A stretch of DNA of 64,000 nt from an uncultured Cellulomonas sp. (GCF_947494015.1 NZ_CANLTL010000019.1:1-64000); one strand, 5' to 3'. Numbered from the stretch's first letter, positions 8,337-16,994 are shown. Notes: generated by a model not told the origin, from the sequence alone. Numbers and translations are program-made.

Positions 8337-10340
8337 TCAGGTGGTGGCCCCCGCCGGTCGGAACAGGAACTGGTCGAAGCGGTGCAGGAACGCCGCCATG
8401 GCCTGCCGGGTCACCGGACGGCCGGGGCCGAAGGTGTCGGCGTCGTACCCGGTCGTGATGCGCGCCCCGTCCAGCCAGGCGATCGCCTCGGCGAACGGGT
8501 GCCCCGGCGGGACGTCGCCGTAGGACGCCGTGCCGGCGGCCTGCGGCTCACCGGCCAGGCGGTGCAGGAAGGCCGCCATCGCCTGCCGGGACACCGGCAT
8601 GGTCGCCCCGAACGTGCCGTCCGGGTACCCGTCGGCGATGCCGGTCGCCACGAGCCACTCGACGGCGACGTAGAACGGGTGGTCCGGGTCGACGTCGGAG
8701 AACGACTGCGTCCCGGGCTCCGGCACCCACCCGTCACCGGCGTACCGGTACAGGAAGGCCGCGGTCGCCTGCCGGGAGACCGCCGACGCCGGGTAGAAGA
8801 ACACCTCGTCGCCGACCGGGGTCCCGGTGCTCAGGCGGTTCTCGGCGAGCCACCGGATGTCCGGGTAGAACGGGTTGCTCGGCGTCACGTCGACGAACTC
8901 CGGCGCCGGGGCCGGGCTCAGCACCCCGGCTCCCGCGAACGCCTCGACGGCGGCCGCGACGTCGGAGGTCGGCAGGAGCTCGACGTCGTAGAACTCGGCC
9001 GGGTCCCAGCGGGCCTCGTCGAGCAGCGGCTCGTCCGCGGTGGCGTTGAAGGCCGCGAGCACGTCGACGGGCTCCCCGTTCACCTCGGAGCCGTGCTCGT
9101 GCAGCCGGGTCCCGCCCCAGTCGGCGATGATCCGCCCCGGGTCGACGCCGTCGGCCAGCACGAACGCGTTGTTCTCCGCGTACAGGCTCGACTCGACGCC
9201 GGCGCCCCAGTAGTAGGAGAACAGCCCCTCGTCGGTCTGCTCGTACAGGTTGTTGTAGACGTGCACGTCGCCGTAGCGCACGCGCGGTGCGCGCTGGCCG
9301 ATGTCGCGCCACAGGTTGTGGTGCAGGGTCACCCGGTGCTCGCCCAGGTCCTGGGTGCGCGAGTCCGACGAGCCGATCAGCATCGTCTTGTCGTGGTCGT
9401 CGAAGACGTTCCACGACACCGTGACCAGGTCCGCGCCGTTCGTGATGTCGAGCAGCCCGTCGTGGATCTCGTAGTGGCGGCCGTAGACGTCCGGCAGGCT
9501 CCCCGGGGGGGTGTCGCCGTCGTCGAACGTGTTGTGGTCGATCCACACGCTGTACGAGGACAGGATCGAGACGTTGTCGTACGCGGAGTTCCAGTTGCCC
9601 TCGTCCGTGTCGCCCGGGTCCCACTCCGGGAAGCAGTCGCTCGCCTCCGAGATGTGCAGGTTCCGCAGGATGACGTTGTGCGCGTCCCGGATGCGCAGGT
9701 TGGCGCCGACGATGCCGGCGTCGTCACCGAGTCCCACGATGGTGACGTTGGAGCCCACGTGCTGCTGGATCTGCGCCGCCTGGATGCTCGAGGCGGCCTG
9801 GCGGGCCTCCTCCAGCGGTCCGGACGGGGCCGCCCGGCCCCACGGGCCTGCGGGGTCGAAGTGCGCGATGTAGTCGTCCATGCTGAACGGCTCGCCCGTG
9901 CCCTCCACGGTCACCTGGGCGGCGAAGTCGTCGCAGCTCAGGGCCGTGCCGTCCGCGGCGGTGTAGGCGTCGAGCACGCCGTCGACGTAGATGATCCGCG
10001 GCGTCGTGCTGGTGCGGGCGTCGGTCTGGCTGCCGCCGGGCGCGCCCGCGAGCGCGTCGCGCAGCTCCTGCCAGGTGTCGACGACGTAGACCTCGTCCTG
10101 GGTCGCGGCCGAGCCGCCGGTGGTGCCGGTGGCCTGCGCGTCGACGTCGTTCGGCGAGGTCGGGCCCACGAAGGACCCCCAGCCGTCGCCCTCGGCCAGG
10201 ACGGCGCGCCCGAGGTCGCCGGCCTCCTCGTGCTCGGCCGCTGCCGCGGTCGGTGCGCCGGCGCCGACCAGCAGCATCGACCCTGCCGCCGCGGCCACGC
10301 CCCAGCGTGTCCCTGCTCCGTGTCGTGCGGTCCTGCTCAT
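8337..10340 (-). CDS. Secreted PL1-type pectate lyase with three C-terminal SLH-like repeats
   Basis: This 667-residue protein has a signal peptide at about 1-37 (AAAAGSMLLVGAGAPTAAAA). The central parallel beta-helix shows the PL1 pattern: NVILRNLHISE, SVWIDHNTFDDG, NGADLVTVSWNVFDDHDKTMLIGSSD, and HHNLWRDIGQRAPRVRYG before VHVYNNLY. The invariant VWIDH and the catalytic-arginine region RAPRVR are present, so Ca-dependent beta-elimination of polygalacturonate is likely. Residues about 480-667 hold three SLH-like repeats, each ending in (V/T)(S/T)RQA(T/M)AAF; SRQA replaces the canonical TRAE. Cell-wall anchoring is therefore plausible but not certain. The ribosome binding site is GAGGGGG. The enzyme would supply oligogalacturonides to the nearby dehydrogenases and importer. 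Confidence 0.88.
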   Translation of the reverse strand: MSRTARHGAGTRWGVAAAAGSMLLVGAGAPTAAAAEHEEAGDLGRAVLAEGDGWGSFVGPTSPNDVDAQATGTTGGSAATQDEVYVVDTWQELRDALAGAPGGSQTDARTSTTPRIIYVDGVLDAYTAADGTALSCDDFAAQVTVEGTGEPFSMDDYIAHFDPAGPWGRAAPSGPLEEARQAASSIQAAQIQQHVGSNVTIVGLGDDAGIVGANLRIRDAHNVILRNLHISEASDCFPEWDPGDTDEGNWNSAYDNVSILSSYSVWIDHNTFDDGDTPPGSLPDVYGRHYEIHDGLLDITNGADLVTVSWNVFDDHDKTMLIGSSDSRTQDLGEHRVTLHHNLWRDIGQRAPRVRYGDVHVYNNLYEQTDEGLFSYYWGAGVESSLYAENNAFVLADGVDPGRIIADWGGTRLHEHGSEVNGEPVDVLAAFNATADEPLLDEARWDPAEFYDVELLPTSDVAAAVEAFAGAGVLSPAPAPEFVDVTPSNPFYPDIRWLAENRLSTGTPVGDEVFFYPASAVSRQATAAFLYRYAGDGWVPEPGTQSFSDVDPDHPFYVAVEWLVATGIADGYPDGTFGATMPVSRQAMAAFLHRLAGEPQAAGTASYGDVPPGHPFAEAIAWLDGARITTGYDADTFGPGRPVTRQAMAAFLHRFDQFLFRPAGATT

Positions 10341-10506
10341 GCGAGACCCCCTCGTCCCAGTGCGGCCGCCGTCGCCCGGTGACGGTCAGATGTGCGGGCG
10401 CGTCGCCCGCGGGGTCGACGGCGGTGATGGTGACGCCCATGGCCGCGACGTCCCTGTCTCGGCCCGGCACAGGCGCCGGGTGCCGACCTCACCATGACAC
10501 CGGCCA

Positions 10507-10522
10507 CGGGGAAAGCGCAATC
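10507..10522. promoter_or_regulatory. Degenerate LacI-type half-operator
   Basis: GGGGAAAGCGCAATCC contains the left half (GGAAAGCGC) of a LacI-family operator but lacks the matching right half. It sits in the 284-bp divergent gap between the pectate lyase (ending at 10340) and the oxidoreductase at 10625. It could tie the lyase into the same regulon, but support is weak. Confidence 0.3.
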
Positions 10523-10586
10523 CTTCCCGTCCGCCCGATGTCCGTGCGGCGACGACGCCCGGGATCACGCCTCGTGGCATCCTAGA

Positions 10587-10602
10587 GGTAAGCGCTTTCA
10601 CC
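10587..10602. promoter_or_regulatory. LacI-family operator (AAGCGCTT core)
   Basis: GGTAAGCGCTTTCACC has a perfect 8-bp palindromic core AAGCGCTT (10590-10597) with near-symmetric flanks. This is the classical CG-centred LacI/GalR-family site. It lies 22 bp upstream of the Gfo/Idh/MocA start at 10625, a position that would block transcription initiation or early elongation. Confidence 0.75.
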
Positions 10603-10624
10603 CCTCAGACCCGGGAGCTTGCCG

Positions 10625-11974
10625 ATGACGTCAGCCACAGCCCTCCGCCGCTACGCCGTGGCCGGGACGGGCCACCGGTCCCAGATGTACGTCGACGCGA
10701 TGCTCGGCGACCACGCCGACGTCGCCCAGCCGGTCGCCTGGTGCGAGCCCAACCCGGGCCGCGCCGCCTTCTACGACGGCCTGCTCGAGGCGGCCGGCCG
10801 CGGGCCGCTGCCGCGGTACGAGCCGGACCGGCTCGAGGACATGATCTGCGAGCAGCGGGTCGACGTCGTCGTGGTCACCGCGCCGGACCACACGCATGCC
10901 GACCTGGTGACCCGCGCGCTGCGGGCCGGCGCGGACGTCGTGGTGGAGAAGCCCCTGACGATCGACGTCGACGGCTGCCGCCGCATCAACGCCGCCATCG
11001 CCGAGACCGGCCGCGACGCCGTGATGACGTTCAACTACCGCTACTCGCCGCGCAACTCCTCGCTCAAGGAGGTGATCGCCTCCGGGCGGATCGGCACCGT
11101 GACGTCGGTGCACTTCGAGTGGGCGCTGGACACGGTGCACGGGGCCGACTACTTCCGCCGCTGGCACCGCGAGAAGCGGCTGTCCGGCGGCCTGCTGGTC
11201 CACAAGTCGTCCCACCACGTCGACCTGGTCAACTGGTGGCTCGACGACGCCCCCGAGCGCGTCTACGCGCGCGGCCGGCTCGCCTTCTACGGCGACGCCG
11301 GGTCCGGTGCGGCCCAGGCCGGGCCGCGACCGGCGCGCGGCAGGGACGCCGAGCCGGGGGACCGGTGGTCGCTCGACATGACGCAGGACGAGCGGCTCCG
11401 ACGGCTGTACCTGGACGCGGAGCACCACGACGGGTATCTGCGCGACCAGGACGTCTTCGCCCCCGGCATCACGATCGAGGACACCATGGCCGTCGTCGTG
11501 GACTACCGCGGCGGGGCCCTGCTGACGTACTCGCTCAACGCGCACGCCCCGTGGGAGGGCTACCGGGTCACGGTCAACGGCTCGGAGGGCCGCGCCGAGC
11601 TCGAGGTGGTCGAGCGCGGGTCGGTCGAGTTCGACGCCTCCGGCCACGCGGTGCTCGACCCGAGCGCCCGGGAGGCGGCGAGCGCGGACGTGCTGCGGCC
11701 GCAGGGGCAGCGGCTGGTCGTGCAGCGCCACTGGGAGCGGGCGCACGAGGTCCCGGTGCCGATGGGTCGGGGCTCGCACGGCGGCGGCGACGCGATCCTG
11801 CTCGCCGACGTCTTCCGCGGCCGCATCCAGGACGACCCGCTGGGCCGGCCGGCCGGCCACGTCGACGGCGTCCGCGCGGTCGCCGTGGGCATCGCGGCCA
11901 ACGAGTCGATGCGTACCGGGCAGGCGGTCGACATCGACGCGCTGGGGCTGGGAGCGGACCTGCGCAAGCGCTGA
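10625..11974 (+). CDS. Gfo/Idh/MocA family NAD(P)-dependent oxidoreductase
   Basis: This 449-residue protein starts at ATG 10625 with GGGAG 8 nt upstream. The N-terminal Rossmann half contains VAGTGHRSQMYVDAML, VDVVVVTAPDHTHADLVTRAL and the family motif VVVEKPLTIDVDGC (EKP lysine near residue 105). The C-terminal half has GGLLVHKSSHHVDLVNWWL, whose HHVDL resembles the usual catalytic HxxDL. Members oxidise or reduce cyclic sugars, inositols or sugar acids. At about 450 residues it is longer than the usual 330-390, with an extra segment at about 240-290. The operator just upstream and the neighbouring importer point to sugar catabolism; the exact substrate is unknown. Confidence 0.85.
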   Translation: MTSATALRRYAVAGTGHRSQMYVDAMLGDHADVAQPVAWCEPNPGRAAFYDGLLEAAGRGPLPRYEPDRLEDMICEQRVDVVVVTAPDHTHADLVTRALRAGADVVVEKPLTIDVDGCRRINAAIAETGRDAVMTFNYRYSPRNSSLKEVIASGRIGTVTSVHFEWALDTVHGADYFRRWHREKRLSGGLLVHKSSHHVDLVNWWLDDAPERVYARGRLAFYGDAGSGAAQAGPRPARGRDAEPGDRWSLDMTQDERLRRLYLDAEHHDGYLRDQDVFAPGITIEDTMAVVVDYRGGALLTYSLNAHAPWEGYRVTVNGSEGRAELEVVERGSVEFDASGHAVLDPSAREAASADVLRPQGQRLVVQRHWERAHEVPVPMGRGSHGGGDAILLADVFRGRIQDDPLGRPAGHVDGVRAVAVGIAANESMRTGQAVDIDALGLGADLRKR

Positions 11975-12012
11975 GCGGCGCGTCGGGACGTGCGCGGCGG
12001 CGCCTGCGCCGG

Positions 12013-13227
12013 TCAGTCGGCGGGGGCGCCGGCCGACGCGGCGGAGGTGCCGGCCTCACCGGCCCGCGTCCACGGCGCCCCCAGTGCGGTGAACGTCCGC
12101 AGCTCGGTGGCCACCCGGGCGCACCACTGCTCGACGTCGCGCACGACGGCGTGCCGGTCGGGGCCCTCGCCGCGCCACTCGACGAGCTCGGCGGGGACCG
12201 GGGCGGGGTCCGGCGCGGTCCGGATCGCCTCCATGACGCGCATGAACCCCCCGGACTCCACCAGCGGGCTGACCAGCCGCACGTCCGGGTCGCCGACGTG
12301 GTCCACCAGGTTGGCGAGCAGTCCCGTGCTCGTGCACGCGACGGTGCGCGCCCCGGCCACGCCGTCGACCTCGACCACGTCGGACTTGTACCGGAAGGTG
12401 ATCCGTCCGGCGGAGCCGTGCACGGTGACGCGCGGCTCGGTCTGCTCGGCCGCGCACACCGTCAGCCCCATGGCGATCGTCGTGCCGCCGGCGGCCGGTG
12501 TGGTCACCACCCGGACGGCCGAGGTGTCGTCGGCCTCGATGTCGTTGGCGCGGTAGAGGTCGGTCTCGACCTCGGCGACGTCCTCGGCGCGGTTGGCGCC
12601 GGCGAGCCGCAGCGCGGCGGCGACGGCGTGGGCGAGCGGGTTGGTCACCACCCCGTCGACGACGTCGACGCCGTCCAGCCGGCGTCGCCCCGCCCACGGG
12701 GCACGCTCGAAGTAGGAGACCGGGCGCAGCCACGTCCCCTCGACGCCGATGCCGGTGACGTCCCCGATCTCGCCCTCGGCGACGAGCCCGGCGATGTGCG
12801 CGTAGGCGTCCGAGCCGTTCGCCTGGAAGCCCACCTGGCAGGCGCGGCCGGTCTCGGCGGCGACCGCGAGCAGCGCCCTGTACTCGGCGAAGGACGCCGT
12901 CGGCGGCTTCTCGAGCAGCACGTGGCAGCCCGCGCGCATCGCGGCCGTGGCCAGCGGGGCGTGGGTCGGGATCGGGGTCGCGATCGCCACCACGTCCGGG
13001 GGGTCGGTGGCGAGCAGGTCAGCGAGATCGGTGTGGTAGGCGGCGTCGCCGGCCAGCTCGGCGGCCTCACCGGACAGCGGCCGGCGGTCCACCACGCCAG
13101 TGACCACGCACCGACCGGCGGCCGCGAGGGGTTGCAGCGTGCGAAGGTGGACCAGCCCGAAGCCGAGGACGCCGACGACGGCGACACGGACGGGCGGGCG
13201 GGGTGTGGCGTCGCGGAGGCCGGACAT
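12013..13227 (-). CDS. Gfo/Idh/MocA family oxidoreductase (second, divergent from importer operon)
   Basis: This 404-residue protein has the Rossmann start VRVAVVGVLGFGLVHLRTL, then PDVVAIATPIPTHAPLATAAM, and the EKP motif in HVLLEKPPTASFAEY. It is clearly a different subfamily from the gene at 10625. GVVTNPLAHAVAAALRLAG occupies the region of the catalytic histidine. The ATG at 13225-13227 is only 3 bp from a LacI-type operator, and no ribosome binding site is visible between them. The message may be leaderless or the operator may overlap the initiation region. It is transcribed divergently from the ABC operon and is convergent with the 10625 gene, so it probably belongs to the same sugar regulon. 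Confidence 0.84.
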   Translation of the reverse strand: MSGLRDATPRPPVRVAVVGVLGFGLVHLRTLQPLAAAGRCVVTGVVDRRPLSGEAAELAGDAAYHTDLADLLATDPPDVVAIATPIPTHAPLATAAMRAGCHVLLEKPPTASFAEYRALLAVAAETGRACQVGFQANGSDAYAHIAGLVAEGEIGDVTGIGVEGTWLRPVSYFERAPWAGRRRLDGVDVVDGVVTNPLAHAVAAALRLAGANRAEDVAEVETDLYRANDIEADDTSAVRVVTTPAAGGTTIAMGLTVCAAEQTEPRVTVHGSAGRITFRYKSDVVEVDGVAGARTVACTSTGLLANLVDHVGDPDVRLVSPLVESGGFMRVMEAIRTAPDPAPVPAELVEWRGEGPDRHAVVRDVEQWCARVATELRTFTALGAPWTRAGEAGTSAASAGAPAD

Positions 13228-13230
13228 GCT

Positions 13231-13244
13231 GGAAAGCGTTTACT
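13231..13244. promoter_or_regulatory. LacI-type operator abutting a start codon
   Basis: GGAAAGCGTTTACT (reverse AGTAAACGCTTTCC) is an imperfect palindrome of the LacI/GalR class. It ends 3 bp from the ATG of the minus-strand oxidoreductase, overlapping where its ribosome binding site or transcription start would be. It shares the GGAAAGCG half with the site at 13411. Confidence 0.68.
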
Positions 13245-13381
13245 CACGCGTGGGGGATGTCAAGCGGCCAGGTCGCTGGTGCGCCGGCCGGCCCGACCGG
13301 GGGGTCACCTGCCGCCCCGTCCCGCGGTGACCGGCCCGCAGTCCACGCAGGGCACGGTTCGGTATCCATCCGCCGACGCGC

Positions 13382-13411
13382 TTGACGACGCCCGGAGCGC
13401 GGTCGCATAGT
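13382..13411 (+). promoter_or_regulatory. Sigma-70-like promoter of the sugar ABC operon
   Basis: TTGACG (13382-13387) and CATAGT (13406-13411) are separated by 18 bp. The -10 box runs straight into the LacI-type operator, so a bound repressor would cover the transcription start. It is the most canonical promoter I can see in the left half of the window. Confidence 0.65.
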
Positions 13412-13425
13412 GGAAGCGCTTTCCG
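13411..13425. promoter_or_regulatory. LacI-family operator at the importer promoter
   Basis: TGGAAGCGCTTTCCG has the perfect core AAGCGCTT (13414-13421) with matching GGA/TCC flanks. It lies directly at the expected +1 of the promoter above, a classical repressor position. No LacI-family gene is present in the window, so the regulator is encoded elsewhere. Confidence 0.8.
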
Positions 13426-13498
13426 AGGGCGGCGGTGTCGCGTGCCCGCTGTCCGGGAGTTTCTCGGTCCATCAACGACGATCCACCGAAGAGGGAGC

Positions 13499-13654
13499 AT
13501 GATCCGTCCTCCCCATGCAGGTCCGCGCGGAGCCGTCCGCGCCGACCGACCCGTGCTCCCCGCCGGCCCGTGGCGCCCCGCTGCGCGCGCCGGCGCGCGG
13601 ACGGCCGTCGGGGCCCTGACCGTTCCCGGAGGTGTCGATGTCCGCCCTGTCTGA
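13499..13654 (+). CDS. Possible 51-residue leader ORF overlapping the permease start
   Basis: ATG 13499 is preceded by a strong GAGGGAGC site, better than that of many real genes here. The frame ends at 13654, 17 nt inside the permease gene in another frame. The peptide is Arg/Pro/Ala-rich (starts MIRPPHAGPRGAVRADRPVL) with no family resemblance. It could be a leader peptide coupled to permease translation, or simply an accident of high GC content. The chance that it is functional is low. Confidence 0.25.
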   Translation: MIRPPHAGPRGAVRADRPVLPAGPWRPAARAGARTAVGALTVPGGVDVRPV

Positions 13655-14576
13655 GCTCGGGTCCCTGCGCAAGCAGAAGGGTCAGGCGAGCCGCAGCCCG
13701 TTGGAGAAGAACGACGGCAAGTACGCCATGTTCTTCCTCGGGCCGTGGCTGATCGGCCTGGTGCTCATCACGGCCGGGCCGCTGCTCGCCTCGCTGTACC
13801 TGTCCTTCACGGACTACGACCTGCTCAGCGACCCTGAGGTCATCGGCGTCGAGAACTACCGGGCGATGCTCGAGGACCCCCGGCTGCTGACCTCGTTGCG
13901 GGTCACGTTCACCTACGTCTTCGTCTCGGTGCCGCTGCAGCTGATCGCCGCGCTCGGGCTGGCCCTGCTGCTGGACCGCGGCATGCGCGGGCTGGCCCTG
14001 TACCGGTCGGTGTTCTACCTGCCGTCGCTGCTCGGTGGCTCGGTCGCCATCGCGATCCTGTGGCGGCAGATCTTCGGCACGTCCGGGCTGGTGAACCAGT
14101 TCCTCGGGCTGTTCGGCGTCGACGGTCCCGGGTGGGTGTCGCACCCGGACTACGCGCTGGACACGCTCATCATCCTCAACGTGTGGACGTTCGGCGCGCC
14201 GATGATCATCTTCCTGGCCGGTCTGCGGCAGATCCCGGAGATGTACTACGAGGCGGCCGCGATCGACGGCGCCACGAAGCTGCGCCAGTTCTGGTCCATC
14301 ACCATCCCGATGCTCACCCCGATCATCTTCTTCAACCTCGTGCTGCAGTTCATCGGGGCCTTCCAGAGCTTCACGCCGGCATTCGTGGTCTCCGGCGGGA
14401 CCGGTGGGCCGGCCGACTCGACGCTCTTCTACACCCTGTACCTGTACCAGCAGGGGTTCACGAACCTCGACATGGGCTACGCCTCGGCGATGGCCTGGCT
14501 GCTGCTGGCGATCATCGCCGTCCTCACCGCCCTGAACTTCTTCCTCTCCAAGTACTGGGTCTTCTACAATGACTGA
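13638..14576 (+). CDS. CUT1-type sugar ABC importer permease (MalF/UgpA-like)
   Basis: This 312-residue membrane protein has six hydrophobic segments, beginning YAMFFLGPWLIGLVLITAGP. The cytoplasmic EAA loop near residue 215 reads EAAAIDGATKLRQFWSITIP, which contacts the ATPase. ATG 13638 is preferred because GGAGG ends about 5 nt upstream; an in-frame GTG at 13632 is the alternative. It overlaps the next permease by 8 bp (ATGA type). It is the first gene of a permease-permease-binding-protein operon behind a LacI-type operator. No ATP-binding subunit is encoded nearby. Confidence 0.9.
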   Translation: MSALSELGSLRKQKGQASRSPLEKNDGKYAMFFLGPWLIGLVLITAGPLLASLYLSFTDYDLLSDPEVIGVENYRAMLEDPRLLTSLRVTFTYVFVSVPLQLIAALGLALLLDRGMRGLALYRSVFYLPSLLGGSVAIAILWRQIFGTSGLVNQFLGLFGVDGPGWVSHPDYALDTLIILNVWTFGAPMIIFLAGLRQIPEMYYEAAAIDGATKLRQFWSITIPMLTPIIFFNLVLQFIGAFQSFTPAFVVSGGTGGPADSTLFYTLYLYQQGFTNLDMGYASAMAWLLLAIIAVLTALNFFLSKYWVFYND

Positions 14577-15471
14577 TCTCCAGGACGCCGCCGAGACGTT
14601 CGTCGTCGCACCGAAGCGGCCCGCCGACCGGCCCGAGCCCCGCACGGGGCGGGCGCGGTCCGTCGTCAAGCACCTCGTGCTCATCGCCGTCGGCGTGGTG
14701 ATGCTCTACCCGCTGCTGTGGATGCTCTCGTCGTCGATCAAGCCGAACGACCTGATCTTCCGCGAGCCGGGCCTCATCCCGTCCGAGCTGGACGTCAGCA
14801 ACTACACGGTGGGCTGGGACGCGCTGCTGCACCCGTTCAGTCACTACCTGATCAACTCGGCCGTGATCGTCATGGGCTCGGTGCTCGGGAACCTCATCTC
14901 GTGCGCGCTGGCGGCCTACGCGTTCGCCCGGTTGAACTTCAAGTTCCGCACGCTGTTCTTCGCGATCATGCTGATGTCGATCATGCTGCCGATCCACGTC
15001 GTGATCGTGCCGCAGTACATCCTGTTCTCCGAGCTGGGCTGGATCAACACGTTCCTGCCGCTCATCGTGCCCAAGTTCCTGGCCACCGACGCGTTCTTCG
15101 TGTTCCTCATGGTCCAGTTCTTCCGCGGCATCCCCAAGGAGCTGGACGAGGCGGCGCGCCTGGACGGGGCGGGGCACATCCGGATCTTCTTCCGGATCAT
15201 GCTTCCGCTGTCGCTGCCGGCCCTGGCCACGACCGCGATCTTCACGTTCATCTGGACCTGGAACGACTTCTTCTCCCAGCTCATCTTCCTGACCAACCCC
15301 GACAAGTACACCGTCCCGGTCGCACTGCGGACGTTCGTGGACTCCACCGGCGCCAGCTCGTGGGGCTCCCTGTTCGCGATGTCGATCGTGTCGCTCATCC
15401 CGGTCTTCCTCGTGTTCCTCTTCGGCCAGAAGTACCTGGTCAAGGGGATCGCGACGACCGGCATCAAGTAG
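14569..15471 (+). CDS. CUT1-type sugar ABC importer permease (MalG/UgpE-like)
   Basis: This 300-residue protein has a long basic N-terminal tail, then VKHLVLIAVGVVMLYPLLWMLSSSIKP, typical of MalG-type subunits. There are six membrane segments and an EAA loop, DEAARLDGAGHIRIFFRIMLP. ATG 14569 overlaps the preceding gene, indicating translational coupling. It ends FGQKYLVKGIATTGIK, the usual family C-terminus (LVxGxTxGAVK-like). It should pair with the upstream permease to form the channel. Confidence 0.9.
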   Translation: MTDLQDAAETFVVAPKRPADRPEPRTGRARSVVKHLVLIAVGVVMLYPLLWMLSSSIKPNDLIFREPGLIPSELDVSNYTVGWDALLHPFSHYLINSAVIVMGSVLGNLISCALAAYAFARLNFKFRTLFFAIMLMSIMLPIHVVIVPQYILFSELGWINTFLPLIVPKFLATDAFFVFLMVQFFRGIPKELDEAARLDGAGHIRIFFRIMLPLSLPALATTAIFTFIWTWNDFFSQLIFLTNPDKYTVPVALRTFVDSTGASSWGSLFAMSIVSLIPVFLVFLFGQKYLVKGIATTGIK

Positions 15472-15564
15472 TCACCGCCCTCCACACCGCCCGGGCGCCG
15501 GTCTCGACGACGAGGCTCGGACCACGACCCCGCGACCAGCGGGAACGACGCACAGGAGACACCG

Positions 15565-16905
15565 ATGCGTACCACCCTGCGTACCACTGACCGGCCGCGC
15601 CGCCGGCTGATCACCATGGCCACCGTCCTGACGGCCGGTTCGCTCGCGCTGGCGGGCTGCGGCCAGGCCGACAACCTCGCCGAGAACAGCGGCGAGGAGC
15701 CCGCCGCCGAGGGGGGCGACTGCGAGCAGGCCGAGCTGCGCTACGCGTGGTGGGGCTCGGACGTGCGCCACCAGCTCAACCAGGAGGTCATCGACGCGTT
15801 CGAGGCCGAGAACCCGGACATCACGATCACGCCCGACTTCACCGACTGGGCCGGGTACTGGGACAAGCTCGCCACCGGGGTGGCCGGTGGTGACACGCCG
15901 GACATCCTCATGCAGGAGGAGCGCTACCTGCGCGACTACGCCGAGCGCGGGGTCATCGCGAACCTGGACGACTACGACATCGCCACGGACGCGATCGACG
16001 AGAACATCCTCGCCGCGGGGCAGACCGACGGTGCGCTGTACGGCATCCCGACGGGCGTCAACGTGTACTCCGTGCTGGCGAACCCGGCCGTCTTCGAGCA
16101 GGCCGGTGTGCCGATGCCGGACGACACCACGTGGAGCTGGGACGACTTCCAGGAGACCGCGATCGCGATCGGGCAGACCGACGGCCTGTTCGGCATGCAG
16201 GACCACGGGTACAACGAGCCGGGGTTCATGGTCTTCGCCCGCCAGAACGGCGAGCAGCTCTACACCGAGGACGGCGAGCTCGGGTACCAGGACGAGACCC
16301 TGGTCGAGTGGTGGGAGATCGCCCTGAACCTGCAGCGCAACGGTGGTCAGCCGTCCGCGTCCGAGACCGTCGAGATCCAGTCGCTCGGCCCGGAGCAGTC
16401 GCTGCTCGGCACGAACCGCGGCGCCATGGGTGCCTGGTGGACGAACCAGCTGACGGCCATCGAGACGGCCGCCGGGACCGAGCTGGAGCTGCTGCGGTGG
16501 CCGGGGGAGAGCCAGGGCGAGCGCACCGGCATGTACTTCAAGCCCGCGATGTACATCTCGATGTCGGCGGACACCGAGTGCCCCGACGCGGCCGCGGCGT
16601 TCATCGACTTCATGGTCAACAGCGAGACGGCCGGTGAGCTGCTGCTCTCCGACCGTGGTCTGCCGGCCAACACCGACGTCCGCGCGGCGATCGCGGACGA
16701 CCTGAGCCCGAGCGAGAAGAAGGCGGCCGACTTCATCGCCGACCTGGAGGACGAGATCATCGACGGCACCCCGGTCCCGCCGATCGGGGCCGGCGAGGTC
16801 GCGGCGATCCTCGACCGCTACAACAACGAGGTGCTGTTCGAGCGCATGACGCCGCAGGACGCCGCCGAGCAGTTCCGCTCGGAGGTCGAGGCCGCGATCG
16901 GCTGA
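15565..16905 (+). CDS. Sugar ABC importer substrate-binding lipoprotein
   Basis: This 446-residue protein has a lipoprotein signal ending LTAGSLALAGC (lipobox Cys about residue 32). The mature protein starts acidic, then CEQAELRYAWWGSDVRHQLNQEVIDAFEAENPDITITPDFTDW, the opening of cluster 1 binding proteins. NLDDYDIATD and GIPTGVNVYSVLANPAVFEQAGV are further family patterns. The ribosome binding site is CAGGAGACACC. Being the last gene of the operon is unusual, since binding proteins more often come first. The ligand is probably an oligosaccharide or uronide from the pectinolytic context, which is inference. Confidence 0.9.
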   Translation: MRTTLRTTDRPRRRLITMATVLTAGSLALAGCGQADNLAENSGEEPAAEGGDCEQAELRYAWWGSDVRHQLNQEVIDAFEAENPDITITPDFTDWAGYWDKLATGVAGGDTPDILMQEERYLRDYAERGVIANLDDYDIATDAIDENILAAGQTDGALYGIPTGVNVYSVLANPAVFEQAGVPMPDDTTWSWDDFQETAIAIGQTDGLFGMQDHGYNEPGFMVFARQNGEQLYTEDGELGYQDETLVEWWEIALNLQRNGGQPSASETVEIQSLGPEQSLLGTNRGAMGAWWTNQLTAIETAAGTELELLRWPGESQGERTGMYFKPAMYISMSADTECPDAAAAFIDFMVNSETAGELLLSDRGLPANTDVRAAIADDLSPSEKKAADFIADLEDEIIDGTPVPPIGAGEVAAILDRYNNEVLFERMTPQDAAEQFRSEVEAAIG

Positions 16906-16941
16906 CCCGGTCACCGGCGGCACGCCGCCGGGACCACCGAC

Positions 16942-16978
16942 GGACGCCCCGCACGACGGCATGTCGTGCGGGGCGTCC
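16942..16978 (+). terminator. Strong terminator hairpin after the binding-protein gene
   Basis: GGACGCCCCGCACGAC (16942-16957) pairs perfectly with GTCGTGCGGGGCGTCC (16963-16978) around a 5-nt loop. It lies between the importer operon and the convergent UvsE gene (stop at 16995) and probably terminates both. Confidence 0.8.
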
Positions 16979-16994
16979 GTGCGTCCCGGCCGGG

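Larger units (their letters stand above)
13245..13637. other. Divergent control region with possible leader ORF
   Basis: This roughly 390-bp region between the divergent oxidoreductase and the importer operon contains a sigma-70-like promoter (13382-13411), an operator (13412-13424) and a 5' leader of about 220 nt. The leader holds a short frame at 13499-13654. I see no other gene here. Confidence 0.6.
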
